Below, in pieces: positions 7,024 to 14,762 of a stretch of 64,000 bases of DNA. The stretch's first letter is position 1, and the number at the start of each line of letters is the position of its first letter. This stretch comes from Clostridia bacterium (lineage in GTDB: Bacteria; Bacillota; Clostridia; Oscillospirales; Butyricicoccaceae): positions 1 through 64,000 of the forward strand of contig JAQXOO010000002.1 of assembly GCA_029099685.1 (NCBI GenBank), in the 5' to 3' direction. Under the pieces are notes generated by a model. The model saw nothing but the letters and a program-made list of their open reading frames with translations, was not told the origin of the DNA and searched no databases. The position numbers and the translations under genes were made by a program.

Positions 7024-8514
7024 TCATTCGGCCAGCCAGGCCAGGACCTCCCGCCGCATATCTTCCTTTTCAATGACGCGCTCAAAGCGGGGCTGCTTGT
7101 TTTTAAGCTCCTTCAGAGGCGCGGGTATGGGCATACCGCTGACGATCTCCATGGCCTCCAGCTTCTGGAAGTCATCGCCGGTGAAGTCCAGATCCATGGC
7201 GGGCAGGATGGCAGGCGCGAATTTGAAGGGCGAGGCGGTGGAAACCACCACACAGGGCGTTTTGTCGCCGGTGAGGGCCACATACTGCTGCAGGGCGTTG
7301 ACGGCCACGCCGGTGTGGGTGTCGCACAGGTAGCCCCGGCCGAACCAGGTGTCGTGGATCGTGGCGGCGGTGAGCTTGTCATCGCACCAGAAGCCCAAAA
7401 AGCCTTCGTCCCGCAGCTTTTTCAGAATATTGGGACCCACATCGTATTTGCCGTGCTTTTTCAGCTGCTCCATCCAGTTTTTCACCAGAATATCGTTGCC
7501 GTCGCACAGCATGAACAGCAGCCGCTCCAGGTTGGAGGAGATGAGGATGTCCATGCTGGGGGATGCGGTGAGATGGAAGGCCCGGTTTCTGTCATAGACG
7601 CCGGTGTTCAGGAACTGGGTGAGCACGTTGTTTTCATTGGAGGCGCAGATCAGCTTGTCCACGGGCAGGCCGCTCTTTTTGGCCAGATAGCCCGCCAGGA
7701 TGTCGCCGAAGTTGCCGGTGGGCACGGAGAAGTTCACCTTGTCGCCCATCCGGATGGCGCCCTGTTTGAGAAGCTGGGCATAAGCCCAGTAATAATAGGC
7801 GATCTGGGGCGCCAGACGGCCCCAGTTGATAGAGTTGGCAGAGGACAGCATCACGCCCTTCCGGTCCAGCTCCGCCGCCGCGGCAGCGTCGGTGAAGATG
7901 GCCTTTACGCCGTTCTGGGTATCGTCGAAGTTGCCCCGGACGGCAAAGACGTTGACGTTGCCGCCGCTTTGGGTCACCATCTGCAGCCGCTGCATTTCAG
8001 AGGTGCCGCCGTGGGGATAAAAGACGCAGATCCGGGTACCCTCCACATCTGCAAAGCCCTCCAGCGCCGCCTTGCCGGTATCGCCGGAGGTGGCCACCAG
8101 AATGGCTACGGTCTTGTCCGAGCCGCACTTTTTGGCGGCGGCGGGCAGCAGGCGGGGCAGCATCTGCAGGGCGAAGTCCTTAAAGGCGCAGGTGGGGCCG
8201 TGCCACAGTTCCAGGCTCCAGGCGCCGGGTCTGAACCTGCGCACCGGGGCGATGTCCGGGTGGTCAAACTGGCTGCCGTAGGCCTCCTGGACGAAGGTGT
8301 GCAGCTCCTCCTGGGTGTAATCGGGCAAAAACCGCGCCAGAACGGTCTCCGCTACCTGGCGGTAGTCCATCCGGGACATGGCCTCGATCTCTTCAGGCAA
8401 AAAGGCGGGCAGCTCTGCCGGCGTATACAGGCCTCCGTCTTCGGAAAGCCCCCGGAGGATGGCCTGAGCGGAAGTGACCCGCAGGTCACGGTTGCGCGTA
8501 CTGCAAAATTTCAT
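7024..8514 (-). CDS. thrC: Threonine synthase
   Basis: Converts O-phosphohomoserine to threonine, PLP-dependent and cytoplasmic. The 496-residue length matches the long bacterial class. The N-terminus MKFCSTRNRDLRVTSAQAIL is typical, the PLP lysine lies in the motif GPTCAFKDFALQ, and ILVATSGDTGKAALEGF and SVPTGNFGDILAGYLAKKSGLP bind the cofactor phosphate. The track extends 13 codons further; I place the start at 8514 because AGGAGG lies 8-9 nt upstream. It is first gene of thrC-apgM-rimM-trmD, behind a near-consensus promoter. No T-box leader is visible. Confidence 0.97.
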   Translation of the reverse strand: MKFCSTRNRDLRVTSAQAILRGLSEDGGLYTPAELPAFLPEEIEAMSRMDYRQVAETVLARFLPDYTQEELHTFVQEAYGSQFDHPDIAPVRRFRPGAWSLELWHGPTCAFKDFALQMLPRLLPAAAKKCGSDKTVAILVATSGDTGKAALEGFADVEGTRICVFYPHGGTSEMQRLQMVTQSGGNVNVFAVRGNFDDTQNGVKAIFTDAAAAAELDRKGVMLSSANSINWGRLAPQIAYYYWAYAQLLKQGAIRMGDKVNFSVPTGNFGDILAGYLAKKSGLPVDKLICASNENNVLTQFLNTGVYDRNRAFHLTASPSMDILISSNLERLLFMLCDGNDILVKNWMEQLKKHGKYDVGPNILKKLRDEGFLGFWCDDKLTAATIHDTWFGRGYLCDTHTGVAVNALQQYVALTGDKTPCVVVSTASPFKFAPAILPAMDLDFTGDDFQKLEAMEIVSGMPIPAPLKELKNKQPRFERVIEKEDMRREVLAWLAE

Positions 8515-8588
8515 GGGATATACCTCCTGAATCAAACGCCGGCAGGCAGTCAAAAAAGCGCTGACAGCGAAATCTGTATATACACTTT

Positions 8589-8617
8589 ATCATAGCAAAG
8601 TTTTGAAGATTTGTCTA
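8589..8617 (-). promoter_or_regulatory. Promoter of the thrC operon
   Basis: Minus strand TAGACA, 17-nt spacer, TATGAT, about 75 nt upstream of the thrC start. It is divergent from the pncB promoter 24 nt away. Confidence 0.7.
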
Positions 8618-8640
8618 TTCCCTAAAACCATGTTTTTTCG

Positions 8641-8668
8641 TTGCTTTTTGTTCTTTTCCTGCTATAAT
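8641..8668 (+). promoter_or_regulatory. Promoter of pncB
   Basis: TTGCTT, 16-nt spacer, TATAAT, about 90 nt before the preferred pncB start. Confidence 0.7.
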
Positions 8669-8760
8669 GATGGTTAGAGCGCCAAAAGCTCGAAAAAAAT
8701 GAAATGAACCTCTTAAATGAGGCAAAAGCCCGCAGTCTCAGCGGGCGGGAGGCAGGCAAA

Positions 8761-10200
8761 ATGGAAAAGAACCTGACGATGCTGACGGATTTCTATCAGC
8801 TCACTATGGCCAACGGTTACTTCAACAACGGCATGAAGGATACCATCGCGTATTTCGATATGTTTTTCCGGAAGGTACCCGACGACGGCGGCTACGCCAT
8901 CATGGCCGGCGTGGAACAGCTGGTGGAGTACCTGGAGGACCTGCGATTCACCGATGAGGACATCGCCTATCTGGAGGGGCGGGGATGCTTTTCCAAGGGC
9001 TTTTTGGACTATCTGAAAAACTTCCGCTTTGAATGCGATGTGTGGGCCATCCCCGAAGGGGAGATCATCTTCCCCGGCGAGCCCATCGTCACCGTGCGGG
9101 GCCCCATCATCCAGGCGCAGTTTATCGAGACCATGCTGCTGCTGACCATCAACCATCAGAGCCTCATCGCCACAAAGGCCAGCCGGATGGTCCGCGCCGC
9201 CGAGGGCCGCGCGGTGATGGAGTTTGGCTCCCGCCGCGCCCAGGGCGCCGACGGCGCTATTCTGGGCGCCCGTGCCGCCTATATCGCCGGGGCCGCGGGC
9301 ACTGCCTGCGTCATGTCCGACCGGGACTACCACGTGCCGGCCCTGGGCACCATGGCCCACAGCTGGGTCCAGTCTTTTGACAGCGAATACGAGTCCTTCA
9401 AGGCCTATGCCGAGACCTATCCCGACGCCTGCACTGTGCTGGTGGACACCTACAACGTGCTGAAATCCGGCGTGCCCAACGCCATCAGAGTGGCCAAGGA
9501 GGTGCTGGAGCCTGCCGGACACCGGCTGAAGGGCGTGCGCATCGATTCGGGAGACATCGCCTATCTGAGCCAGCAGACTCGCCGGATGCTGGACGAGGCC
9601 GGCCTGCAGGACTGCGGCATCGTGGTGTCCAATTCCCTGGATGAGTTTTTGGTGCTGGACCTGCTGCGCCAGGGCGCCTGCATCGACTCCTTCGGCATCG
9701 GCGAACGGCTCATCACCGCAAAGAGCGCCCCGGTGTTCGGCGGCGTTTACAAGCTGGTGGCTATTGACGACAAGCAGGGCGGCATCATCCCCAAGATCAA
9801 GATCTCTGAAAACGTGGACAAGATCACCAACCCCCACTTCAAGCAGGTGTGGCGGCTCACGGACCGGTCCGACGGAAAGTACCGCGCCGATGTGCTCACC
9901 CTGCGGGACGAGGTCATTGACGACACGCAGCCCTATCTGCTGTTTGACCCCACTCACACCTGGAAGCGCCGCACCATCACCGATTACGAGGCACGGCCCC
10001 TGCAGGTTCAGCTGTTTGACAAGGGCGTCTGCGTTCACAAGGCCCGGGACATCCAGGAGATCCGCGCCTTCTGCAAGGAGTGCCAGGGACGCATCTGGAA
10101 CGCCGTCAGCCGGTTTGAAAATCCCCATCCCTATTATGTGGACCTGTCCCAGAAGCTGTGGGACATCAAGCAGCGGCTGCTGATGGAAAACAGCCGGTAA
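8761..10200 (+). CDS. pncB: Nicotinate phosphoribosyltransferase
   Basis: Makes nicotinate mononucleotide from nicotinate and PRPP with ATP, the entry step of NAD salvage. The 479-residue protein begins MEKNLTMLTDFYQLTMANGYF, typical of the long bacterial NAPRTase group. It contains FGSRRAQGADGAILGARAAYIAG (substrate-binding arginines), a histidine region near TMAHSWVQSF, VRIDSGD and the SFGIGERL loop. The track starts at ATG 8704; I place it at ATG 8761, where GGGAGG lies 8 nt upstream and family homology begins. A nitroreductase follows after 13 nt in the same unit. Confidence 0.95.
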   Translation: MEKNLTMLTDFYQLTMANGYFNNGMKDTIAYFDMFFRKVPDDGGYAIMAGVEQLVEYLEDLRFTDEDIAYLEGRGCFSKGFLDYLKNFRFECDVWAIPEGEIIFPGEPIVTVRGPIIQAQFIETMLLLTINHQSLIATKASRMVRAAEGRAVMEFGSRRAQGADGAILGARAAYIAGAAGTACVMSDRDYHVPALGTMAHSWVQSFDSEYESFKAYAETYPDACTVLVDTYNVLKSGVPNAIRVAKEVLEPAGHRLKGVRIDSGDIAYLSQQTRRMLDEAGLQDCGIVVSNSLDEFLVLDLLRQGACIDSFGIGERLITAKSAPVFGGVYKLVAIDDKQGGIIPKIKISENVDKITNPHFKQVWRLTDRSDGKYRADVLTLRDEVIDDTQPYLLFDPTHTWKRRTITDYEARPLQVQLFDKGVCVHKARDIQEIRAFCKECQGRIWNAVSRFENPHPYYVDLSQKLWDIKQRLLMENSR

Positions 10201-10213
10201 CGGGGGTGCTTTT

Positions 10214-10744
10214 ATGGAGTGGAAGGAATTGATGCAGATCCGGCAGTCCTGCCGGGCCTATACCGGCCGTCAGGTCACAGACGCCCAGCTGAAGGAGATC
10301 CTTCGGGCGGGCTGCGCCGCGCCTGCCGCCCGGGGAAACTATGAGCAGCTGCAGCTCACCGTGATCCAGGACAAGGCGCTGCTGGAGGCCATCGACGACG
10401 TGGCCCGGAAGGCCTACGGCGATGACAGCTTCAGCTGCACCCGGGGAGCGCCCACGGTCATTTTGGTTTCGGTGCAGGAGGAGCAGGGCCAGATCCCGCC
10501 CATGATGCTGGCCAGCGCCGCCTGCGTGGTGGAAAATATGCATCTGGCCGCTACCGGCCTGGGCTTGGGCAGCGTGTATCTGGGCAGTATCCAGGCGGTG
10601 AACAACAGCCTGGAGGTGCTGTACCGGCTCCGGCTGCGGGACGGCTTCTGGCCGGTGCTGGCCCTGGCCGTGGGCGAGGCCCGGGACCCTGCGGAAAAGC
10701 GGGCTGTGCCCATGACCCGGATCTTCACCAACATCATTGAGTAA
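10214..10744 (+). CDS. Nitroreductase-family protein (FMN-dependent)
   Basis: A 176-residue flavoprotein. The N-terminal MQIRQSCRAYTGRQVTDAQLKEIL carries the RxSxR-type FMN phosphate-binding motif. The middle has APAARGNYEQLQLTVIQD, and LAATGLGLGSVYLGSI is the conserved GLGS-type turn. Relatives reduce nitro, quinone or enone substrates with NAD(P)H as homodimers; this short form may be a ferredoxin- or NADH-linked housekeeping reductase. It sits 13 nt behind pncB, so it may be co-transcribed. The substrate is not predictable. Confidence 0.85.
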   Translation: MEWKELMQIRQSCRAYTGRQVTDAQLKEILRAGCAAPAARGNYEQLQLTVIQDKALLEAIDDVARKAYGDDSFSCTRGAPTVILVSVQEEQGQIPPMMLASAACVVENMHLAATGLGLGSVYLGSIQAVNNSLEVLYRLRLRDGFWPVLALAVGEARDPAEKRAVPMTRIFTNIIE

Positions 10745-10879
10745 GCGCAGCAAAGCCCCCGGCCATCCTGAGAGCTTTCTTTGTTGCCGTTTGACAACAT
10801 CATCCGTTTATCAAGCCCCACTCAGCCAGTTTCGATGCAGCCCTATATTTACAATATTTGGTCAAATTATTTGAATATA

Positions 10880-10908
10880 TTGACATAAAAGGAATTATTT
10901 AGTATTCT
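10880..10908 (+). promoter_or_regulatory. Strong promoter in the AT-rich island
   Basis: TTGACA (perfect -35), 17-nt spacer, TATTCT. It is followed about 60 nt later by a hairpin with a T-run, so its first product would be a short RNA. Confidence 0.65.
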
Positions 10909-10914
10909 TTCACT

Positions 10915-11014
10915 AAAGAAGGTACGAAACAGGTCTGGACTGGGCCTCAATAACCACATAAAACAGGACGCGATAAGGCCCAAATAAACGGTTTGGGATT
11001 GTCGCGTCTTTTTG
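10915..11014 (+). ncRNA. Candidate ~100-nt leader or small RNA
   Basis: Bounded by the promoter at 10880-10908 and the terminator at 10967-11014. It holds no ORF with a ribosome binding site. I do not recognise a known riboswitch class in it. Because the terminator sits 24 nt before the ATG of the next gene, it could be an attenuating leader for the two downstream genes or a free-standing small RNA. Confidence 0.45.
10967..11014 (+). terminator. Long hairpin terminator or attenuator before the unknown gene pair
   Basis: Outer stem GACGCGA/TCGCGTC, inner stem CCCAAA/TTTGGG, then TCTTTTT. The two-part stem is longer than the other terminators in the window. Confidence 0.7.
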
Positions 11015-11037
11015 CGTTCAGAGAAAGGATGATGGGT

Positions 11038-11385
11038 ATGCGTCAGATCGTTCACGACTTCACGATCATCTGGAGGGCCATGAAAACGGTGAGGTTATGT
11101 ACAAAAGTTATAGAGCTTACGCAAAACAGTTTTGCTGAGGTTTATAAATCAGTTGATACTTACGATGCAGTTGCGGACTATCAAAGATTTGCTACTGTAA
11201 ATGGAGGATCCCATCCATATAGTTACGCTAATAGATATACCACTCATAGAGCTGTTAATGAACGTAATAATGAGGTTCGTGCATATATCATTGACCTTGG
11301 ACGGACAACATACTCGCCGGACGCAAATTATTATGGCAATATTGACGCCATTGCCGATGATGCATATGAAGCTTTCCTGTATTAA
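11038..11385 (+). CDS. Hypothetical protein, AT-rich island gene 1
   Basis: A 116-residue protein that I do not recognise. It has no membrane segment and no obvious signal peptide; the C-terminal half is rich in Tyr, Asn and Asp. Of three in-frame ATGs at 11029, 11032 and 11038, only the last is properly spaced (9 nt) from GAAAGGA, so I start there; the track starts at 10993. Base composition is clearly lower in GC than its neighbours, which suggests horizontal acquisition. The next gene starts 11 nt after its stop, so the two are likely co-expressed. Confidence 0.5.
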   Translation: MRQIVHDFTIIWRAMKTVRLCTKVIELTQNSFAEVYKSVDTYDAVADYQRFATVNGGSHPYSYANRYTTHRAVNERNNEVRAYIIDLGRTTYSPDANYYGNIDAIADDAYEAFLY

Positions 11386-11395
11386 AAGTAAGCGT

Positions 11396-11974
11396 ATGAA
11401 AGATTATAAAGAAAGATCATATGTCTTAGTATTTAATATCATGACATATGTTTCTTTTGTTTTGGTGTTATTTGGGTACCGATATGGGATCGATAATATG
11501 TACAAAGCGATACCAGGAATACGTGTGTTTCCCAGATACGTTTTGCTTTTTTTGCCTTTTGCATTCTTGCTCATGACTGCAATTATAAAAAAGAATGTTT
11601 CTCTATTGATTTACAAGCCGATCGCTATCGTCGGAATTATATGTATATTTGCTAATGGGTTTTCTGCCTGCTACGCATACAACGATGTGATAAAATATAT
11701 TAACCACGATTCACAATCGGTATTAAGTAACTTGGTGTGTAGAAGCATATTTAACCTTTTCGCTTGTGCGTGTTTCAACGAGGCGGCAGACAGTCTGTTT
11801 TGTTCTCCTCATAAAAATGAGATTTCAGTTCAATATCAAGGAATGGCTTTTTGCGTGTGTGGTGCGATCATCCTATTTGTAAGCTTAACCACTTTTGGAG
11901 GCAAATGGGGATGGGTCCTTTTTGCACAACTTGTGAGCACAGTGCTATATTGTTATAAAAAACGGACTTGTTAA
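11396..11974 (+). CDS. Hypothetical polytopic membrane protein, AT-rich island gene 2
   Basis: A 192-residue protein with about five hydrophobic segments, including VLVFNIMTYVSFVLVLFGY, YVLLFLPFAFLLMTAII, IAIVGIICIFANGFSACY and a C-terminal FVSLTTFGGKWGWVLFAQLV. It has several cysteines in the loops. I do not recognise the family. The track extends upstream to 11201, but that part overlaps gene 1 in another frame and lacks hydrophobic character. ATG 11396 follows gene 1 by 11 nt, with a weak AAAAGTAAG ribosome site. Codon use is AT-rich, unlike the genes on both sides. Confidence 0.6.
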   Translation: MKDYKERSYVLVFNIMTYVSFVLVLFGYRYGIDNMYKAIPGIRVFPRYVLLFLPFAFLLMTAIIKKNVSLLIYKPIAIVGIICIFANGFSACYAYNDVIKYINHDSQSVLSNLVCRSIFNLFACACFNEAADSLFCSPHKNEISVQYQGMAFCVCGAIILFVSLTTFGGKWGWVLFAQLVSTVLYCYKKRTC

Positions 11975-12039
11975 GCTATAACATCAAAAATCCAAGTGAA
12001 AGCCCCGCCTGCCGGGGCCGCCGATCAGGCGCACCACAG

Positions 12040-12073
12040 AAAAAAGCTCCCGGGGACTGCGGTCCCCGGGGGC
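12040..12073 (-). terminator. Terminator of the ung-nitroreductase-deoD operon
   Basis: On the minus strand GCCCCCGGGGAC/GTCCCCGGGAGC with a short loop, followed by TTTTTT. It starts 12 nt after the deoD stop. Confidence 0.85.
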
Positions 12074-12085
12074 TTCCTGTCTTTG

Positions 12086-12799
12086 TTACGCGATATCCAC
12101 CGCCACGGACAGAGCCAGCTCCATCATCTGGGTGAAGGTGTTCTGCCGGGCTTCGGCGTCCAGCGCCTCGCCGGTGATGATGTGGTCGGAGATGGTGCAG
12201 ATGGCCAGCGCCCGCTTGCCCGCCTTGGCAGCGTTCATATACAGGCCGGCGGCCTCCATTTCCACTGCCAGAACGCCCATGTCCAGCCACCCCCGGTTGG
12301 GGTCGGGACGGGCATTGTAAAAGGCGTCGGAGGAAAGCAGGTTGCCCACCTGCATCCGCAGCCCCATCTCCCGGCCCCGGCACACGGCCCGCTCCAGCAG
12401 GTCATAACTGCAGATGGGGGCGAAGCTGCCGTCCAGGCAGAACTGGCTGGCGTAGTTGGAGTTGGTGCAGGCGCCCATGCCGATGACGATGTCCCGCAGC
12501 TTCAGGTTGGGGGACAGGCCGCCGGCGGAACCGATGCGGATGATGTTCTCCACATCATAGAAATGGAACAGCTCGTAGCTGTAGATGCCCATGGAGGGGA
12601 TGCCCATGCCGCTGGCCATCACGCTCACCGGAACGCCCTTGTAGGTGCCGGTATAGCCCTGGATGCCGCGGACGTTGTTTACCAGCACGGGGGCTTCCAG
12701 ATAGGTCTCGGCGATGAATTTGGCCCGCAGGGGATCGCCGGGCATGAGGACCGTTTTGGCAAAAGCGCCTTTTTCGGCGGAAATATGTGGGGTAGCCAT
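12086..12799 (-). CDS. deoD: Purine-nucleoside phosphorylase, DeoD type
   Basis: Cleaves purine (deoxy)ribonucleosides with phosphate to base and (deoxy)ribose-1-phosphate, salvaging nucleosides. The 237-residue hexameric-type enzyme begins MATPHISAEKGAFAKTVLMPGDPLRAKFIAE. IRIGSAGG binds phosphate, VEMEAAGLY contacts the ribose, and the catalytic Asp lies in CTISDHIITGE. It is the last gene of a three-gene unit with a nitroreductase (21 nt upstream) and ung. Confidence 0.97.
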   Translation of the reverse strand: MATPHISAEKGAFAKTVLMPGDPLRAKFIAETYLEAPVLVNNVRGIQGYTGTYKGVPVSVMASGMGIPSMGIYSYELFHFYDVENIIRIGSAGGLSPNLKLRDIVIGMGACTNSNYASQFCLDGSFAPICSYDLLERAVCRGREMGLRMQVGNLLSSDAFYNARPDPNRGWLDMGVLAVEMEAAGLYMNAAKAGKRALAICTISDHIITGEALDAEARQNTFTQMMELALSVAVDIA

Positions 12800-12820
12800 A
12801 GAAACAAACTCCTTTACTGT

Positions 12821-13399
12821 TTATTTGATGATCAGTTCCTCCAGAGGACGCTTGGGAACATAATGCACATCGTTTTCGTCCCGGTAATAGTTGTAGCTTT
12901 CGCCGGGCTTCAGCTCGGTGAGCACCACGGTCTCGTCGGGCTTGCCCAGGGCGATGATGAGCACCGGGCGGAAGCGCTCCTCCAGCTCCAGGGTCTCCCG
13001 CACCTTTTCCGGGTTGAAATTGCCGATCATGCAGCCGCCCAGGCCCATCTCGGTGGCCCGCAGCAGGATGGTCTGGGCACAGATGCCCACATCCTTCCAG
13101 AACCGGTCCACGCCAGGGCCGATGGTGCTGTCGTAGCACATGACGATGAAGCCGGTGGGGCAGTGGCCGGGATGGGGCAGGGTCATGTCCGGCAGGCCCC
13201 TGGCCCAGCCGGTGCAGGGCTGCAGGGCGTCGCAGCCCGCACGGGTGTGTACCAGAACATATTTGAAGGACTGATAGTTCTGGGAAAAGGGGGCATAGCG
13301 GGCGCAGTCCACCATGTCCAGCATCTGCTCCCGGGTGACAGGCACCGACCGGTCATAGCCCCGGTAGCTGCGGTTTTTTCTGAGAAGTTCTTTCAGCAT
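12821..13399 (-). CDS. Nitroreductase-family protein
   Basis: A 192-residue FMN-binding protein with the N-terminal RKNRSYRGYDRSVPVTREQML (RSYR motif contacting the FMN phosphate), APFSQNYQSFKYVLV, the GLGGCMIGNF turn and a C-terminal IIALGKPDE motif typical of family members. It probably reduces electrophilic organics with NAD(P)H. It differs from the nitroreductase at 10214 and has an extended C-terminus. It lies between ung (12 nt upstream) and deoD. Confidence 0.87.
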   Translation of the reverse strand: MLKELLRKNRSYRGYDRSVPVTREQMLDMVDCARYAPFSQNYQSFKYVLVHTRAGCDALQPCTGWARGLPDMTLPHPGHCPTGFIVMCYDSTIGPGVDRFWKDVGICAQTILLRATEMGLGGCMIGNFNPEKVRETLELEERFRPVLIIALGKPDETVVLTELKPGESYNYYRDENDVHYVPKRPLEELIIK

Positions 13400-13411
13400 G
13401 GATGTTCCTCC

Positions 13412-14083
13412 TTATTCATGGATCTGCCAGTCAATGGGCGTTTGTCCGCCGGCCTGCAAAAAGGCGTTTGCCTTTGAAAAATGCCTGCAGCCGAAAAAGC
13501 CGTTGTAGGCCGAAAGGGGACTGGGATGAGCCGCCGCCAGCACCAGGTGCTGCATCCCCCGGATCAGGGGCAGCTTCTGCTTGGCGTTACCGCCCCACAG
13601 CAGAAACACCAGGGGCTTTTCCCGGGCGTCCAGATGGCGGATGATGCTGTCGGTAAACAGCTCCCAGCCCCGGTTCCGGTGGGAGTTGGCCTGCCCGCCC
13701 CGGACGGTGAGCACCGTGTTGAGCAGCAGCACCCCCTGCTCCGCCCACTCCAGCAGACAGCCGTGGGAGGGGACGGCGCAGCCCAGGTCGGACTGCAGCT
13801 CCTTGTAGATGTTCTGCAGGGACGGGGGCGTTTTGACTCCCCGCTGCACCGAAAAGGCGTAGCCGTGGGCCTGCCCGGGACCGTGATAGGGGTCCTGGCC
13901 CAGCAGCAGCACCTTGACATCATCGTAGTCGGTGGTTTTCAGGGCGTTGAAAATATCCTCCATGGGCGGATACACCGGCCCCTGGGCGTATTCCTCCCGG
14001 AGGAACTGCCGCAGCTGCCGGTAGTTTTCACTTTCCAGGTCGTCCTTCAGAATGTCGTCCCAGCGGTTGCCGAAAAAAACCAT
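13412..14083 (-). CDS. ung: Uracil-DNA glycosylase, family 1
   Basis: Removes uracil from DNA to start base-excision repair. The 223-residue protein has motif A GQDPYHGPGQAHGYAFSV (catalytic Asp at about residue 64), the VLLLNTVLTVRGG strand and the C-terminal HPSPLSAYNGFFGCRHF loop that inserts into the minor groove. The length is standard. It is the first gene of ung-nitroreductase-deoD. Confidence 0.98.
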   Translation of the reverse strand: MVFFGNRWDDILKDDLESENYRQLRQFLREEYAQGPVYPPMEDIFNALKTTDYDDVKVLLLGQDPYHGPGQAHGYAFSVQRGVKTPPSLQNIYKELQSDLGCAVPSHGCLLEWAEQGVLLLNTVLTVRGGQANSHRNRGWELFTDSIIRHLDAREKPLVFLLWGGNAKQKLPLIRGMQHLVLAAAHPSPLSAYNGFFGCRHFSKANAFLQAGGQTPIDWQIHE

Positions 14084-14301
14084 GGGGCATCCTCCTTTGC
14101 AGCGGGATTTTTCTACAGTATATCACAGAAAACGACCCAGGAAAAGAGCTATTTGCACAAGCCCGGGCGGAGCGGCCGGACGGCGTACGCGAAAAATTCA
14201 CCATCTTTTTCCGAAACAGGCATGGAATTCTGGTCATAAATATGCTATACTATCAATACATTCAGGATATATGCGACTACACGAGTCAAGGAGGTACACA
14301 T

Positions 14302-14694
14302 ATGGCTTTTTTTGATAAAATCAGCGCGGCGGCCAAGTCCGCCAAGGAGTCTGCCAACACTGCGATCGAGATCGGTAAGCTCAACTTGAAGATCAAGAGT
14401 GAAAACGACAGTATCGAGCAGTTCAAGGGTCAGATCGGCGACCTGCTGTGGTCCCAGTACCTGGCCGGCACGGTGACCGATCCCCAGGTCCTGGCTTTGT
14501 GCGAAAGCATCGCCGCCGCCAACAGCAACATCGAGGCCCTGCAGCAGCAGGTGGAGGAACTGAAGGCCCCCGCCGGACCCGAAGAACCTGCCGGGGAAGA
14601 AGCTGCCCCGGTGCTGGAGCGTCATTGTCCCCAGTGCGGTGCGGTGGTCCCCGAGGAAGCCCGGTTCTGCAACAACTGCGGCGCCCAACTGTGA
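14302..14694 (+). CDS. Zinc-ribbon protein with coiled-coil region
   Basis: A 130-residue protein. Residues 1-90 are helical and charged (IEQFKGQIGDLL, IAAANSNIEALQQQVEELK), likely a coiled coil. After a Pro/Glu linker, a C-terminal zinc ribbon carries CPQCG and CNNCG. Such zinc-ribbon proteins are common in Clostridia and usually of unknown function. ATG 14302 is chosen because AAGGAGG lies 8 nt upstream; the track starts 20 codons earlier. An extended -10 (TGCTATACT) lies about 50 nt upstream. Confidence 0.8.
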   Translation: MAFFDKISAAAKSAKESANTAIEIGKLNLKIKSENDSIEQFKGQIGDLLWSQYLAGTVTDPQVLALCESIAAANSNIEALQQQVEELKAPAGPEEPAGEEAAPVLERHCPQCGAVVPEEARFCNNCGAQL

Positions 14695-14711
14695 TCCCGT
14701 GATCAAATACC

Positions 14712-14744
14712 GCCGCAGGAGCCACGGCCCCTGCGGCATTTTTC
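14712..14744 (+). terminator. Terminator after the zinc-ribbon gene
   Basis: Stem GCCGCAGG/CCTGCGGC followed by ATTTTTCC. It lies just before the cation efflux gene. Confidence 0.75.
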
Positions 14745-14762
14745 CATAAGGAGCAGAGAGAT

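Noticed and set aside
8515-8588. T-box leader for thrC
   Set aside because: The leader is only about 70 nt and lacks the T-box core and a terminator.
10860-11974. Insertion sequence or prophage fragment
   Set aside because: No transposase, integrase or phage gene and no clear terminal inverted or direct repeats were found; only base composition suggests transfer.
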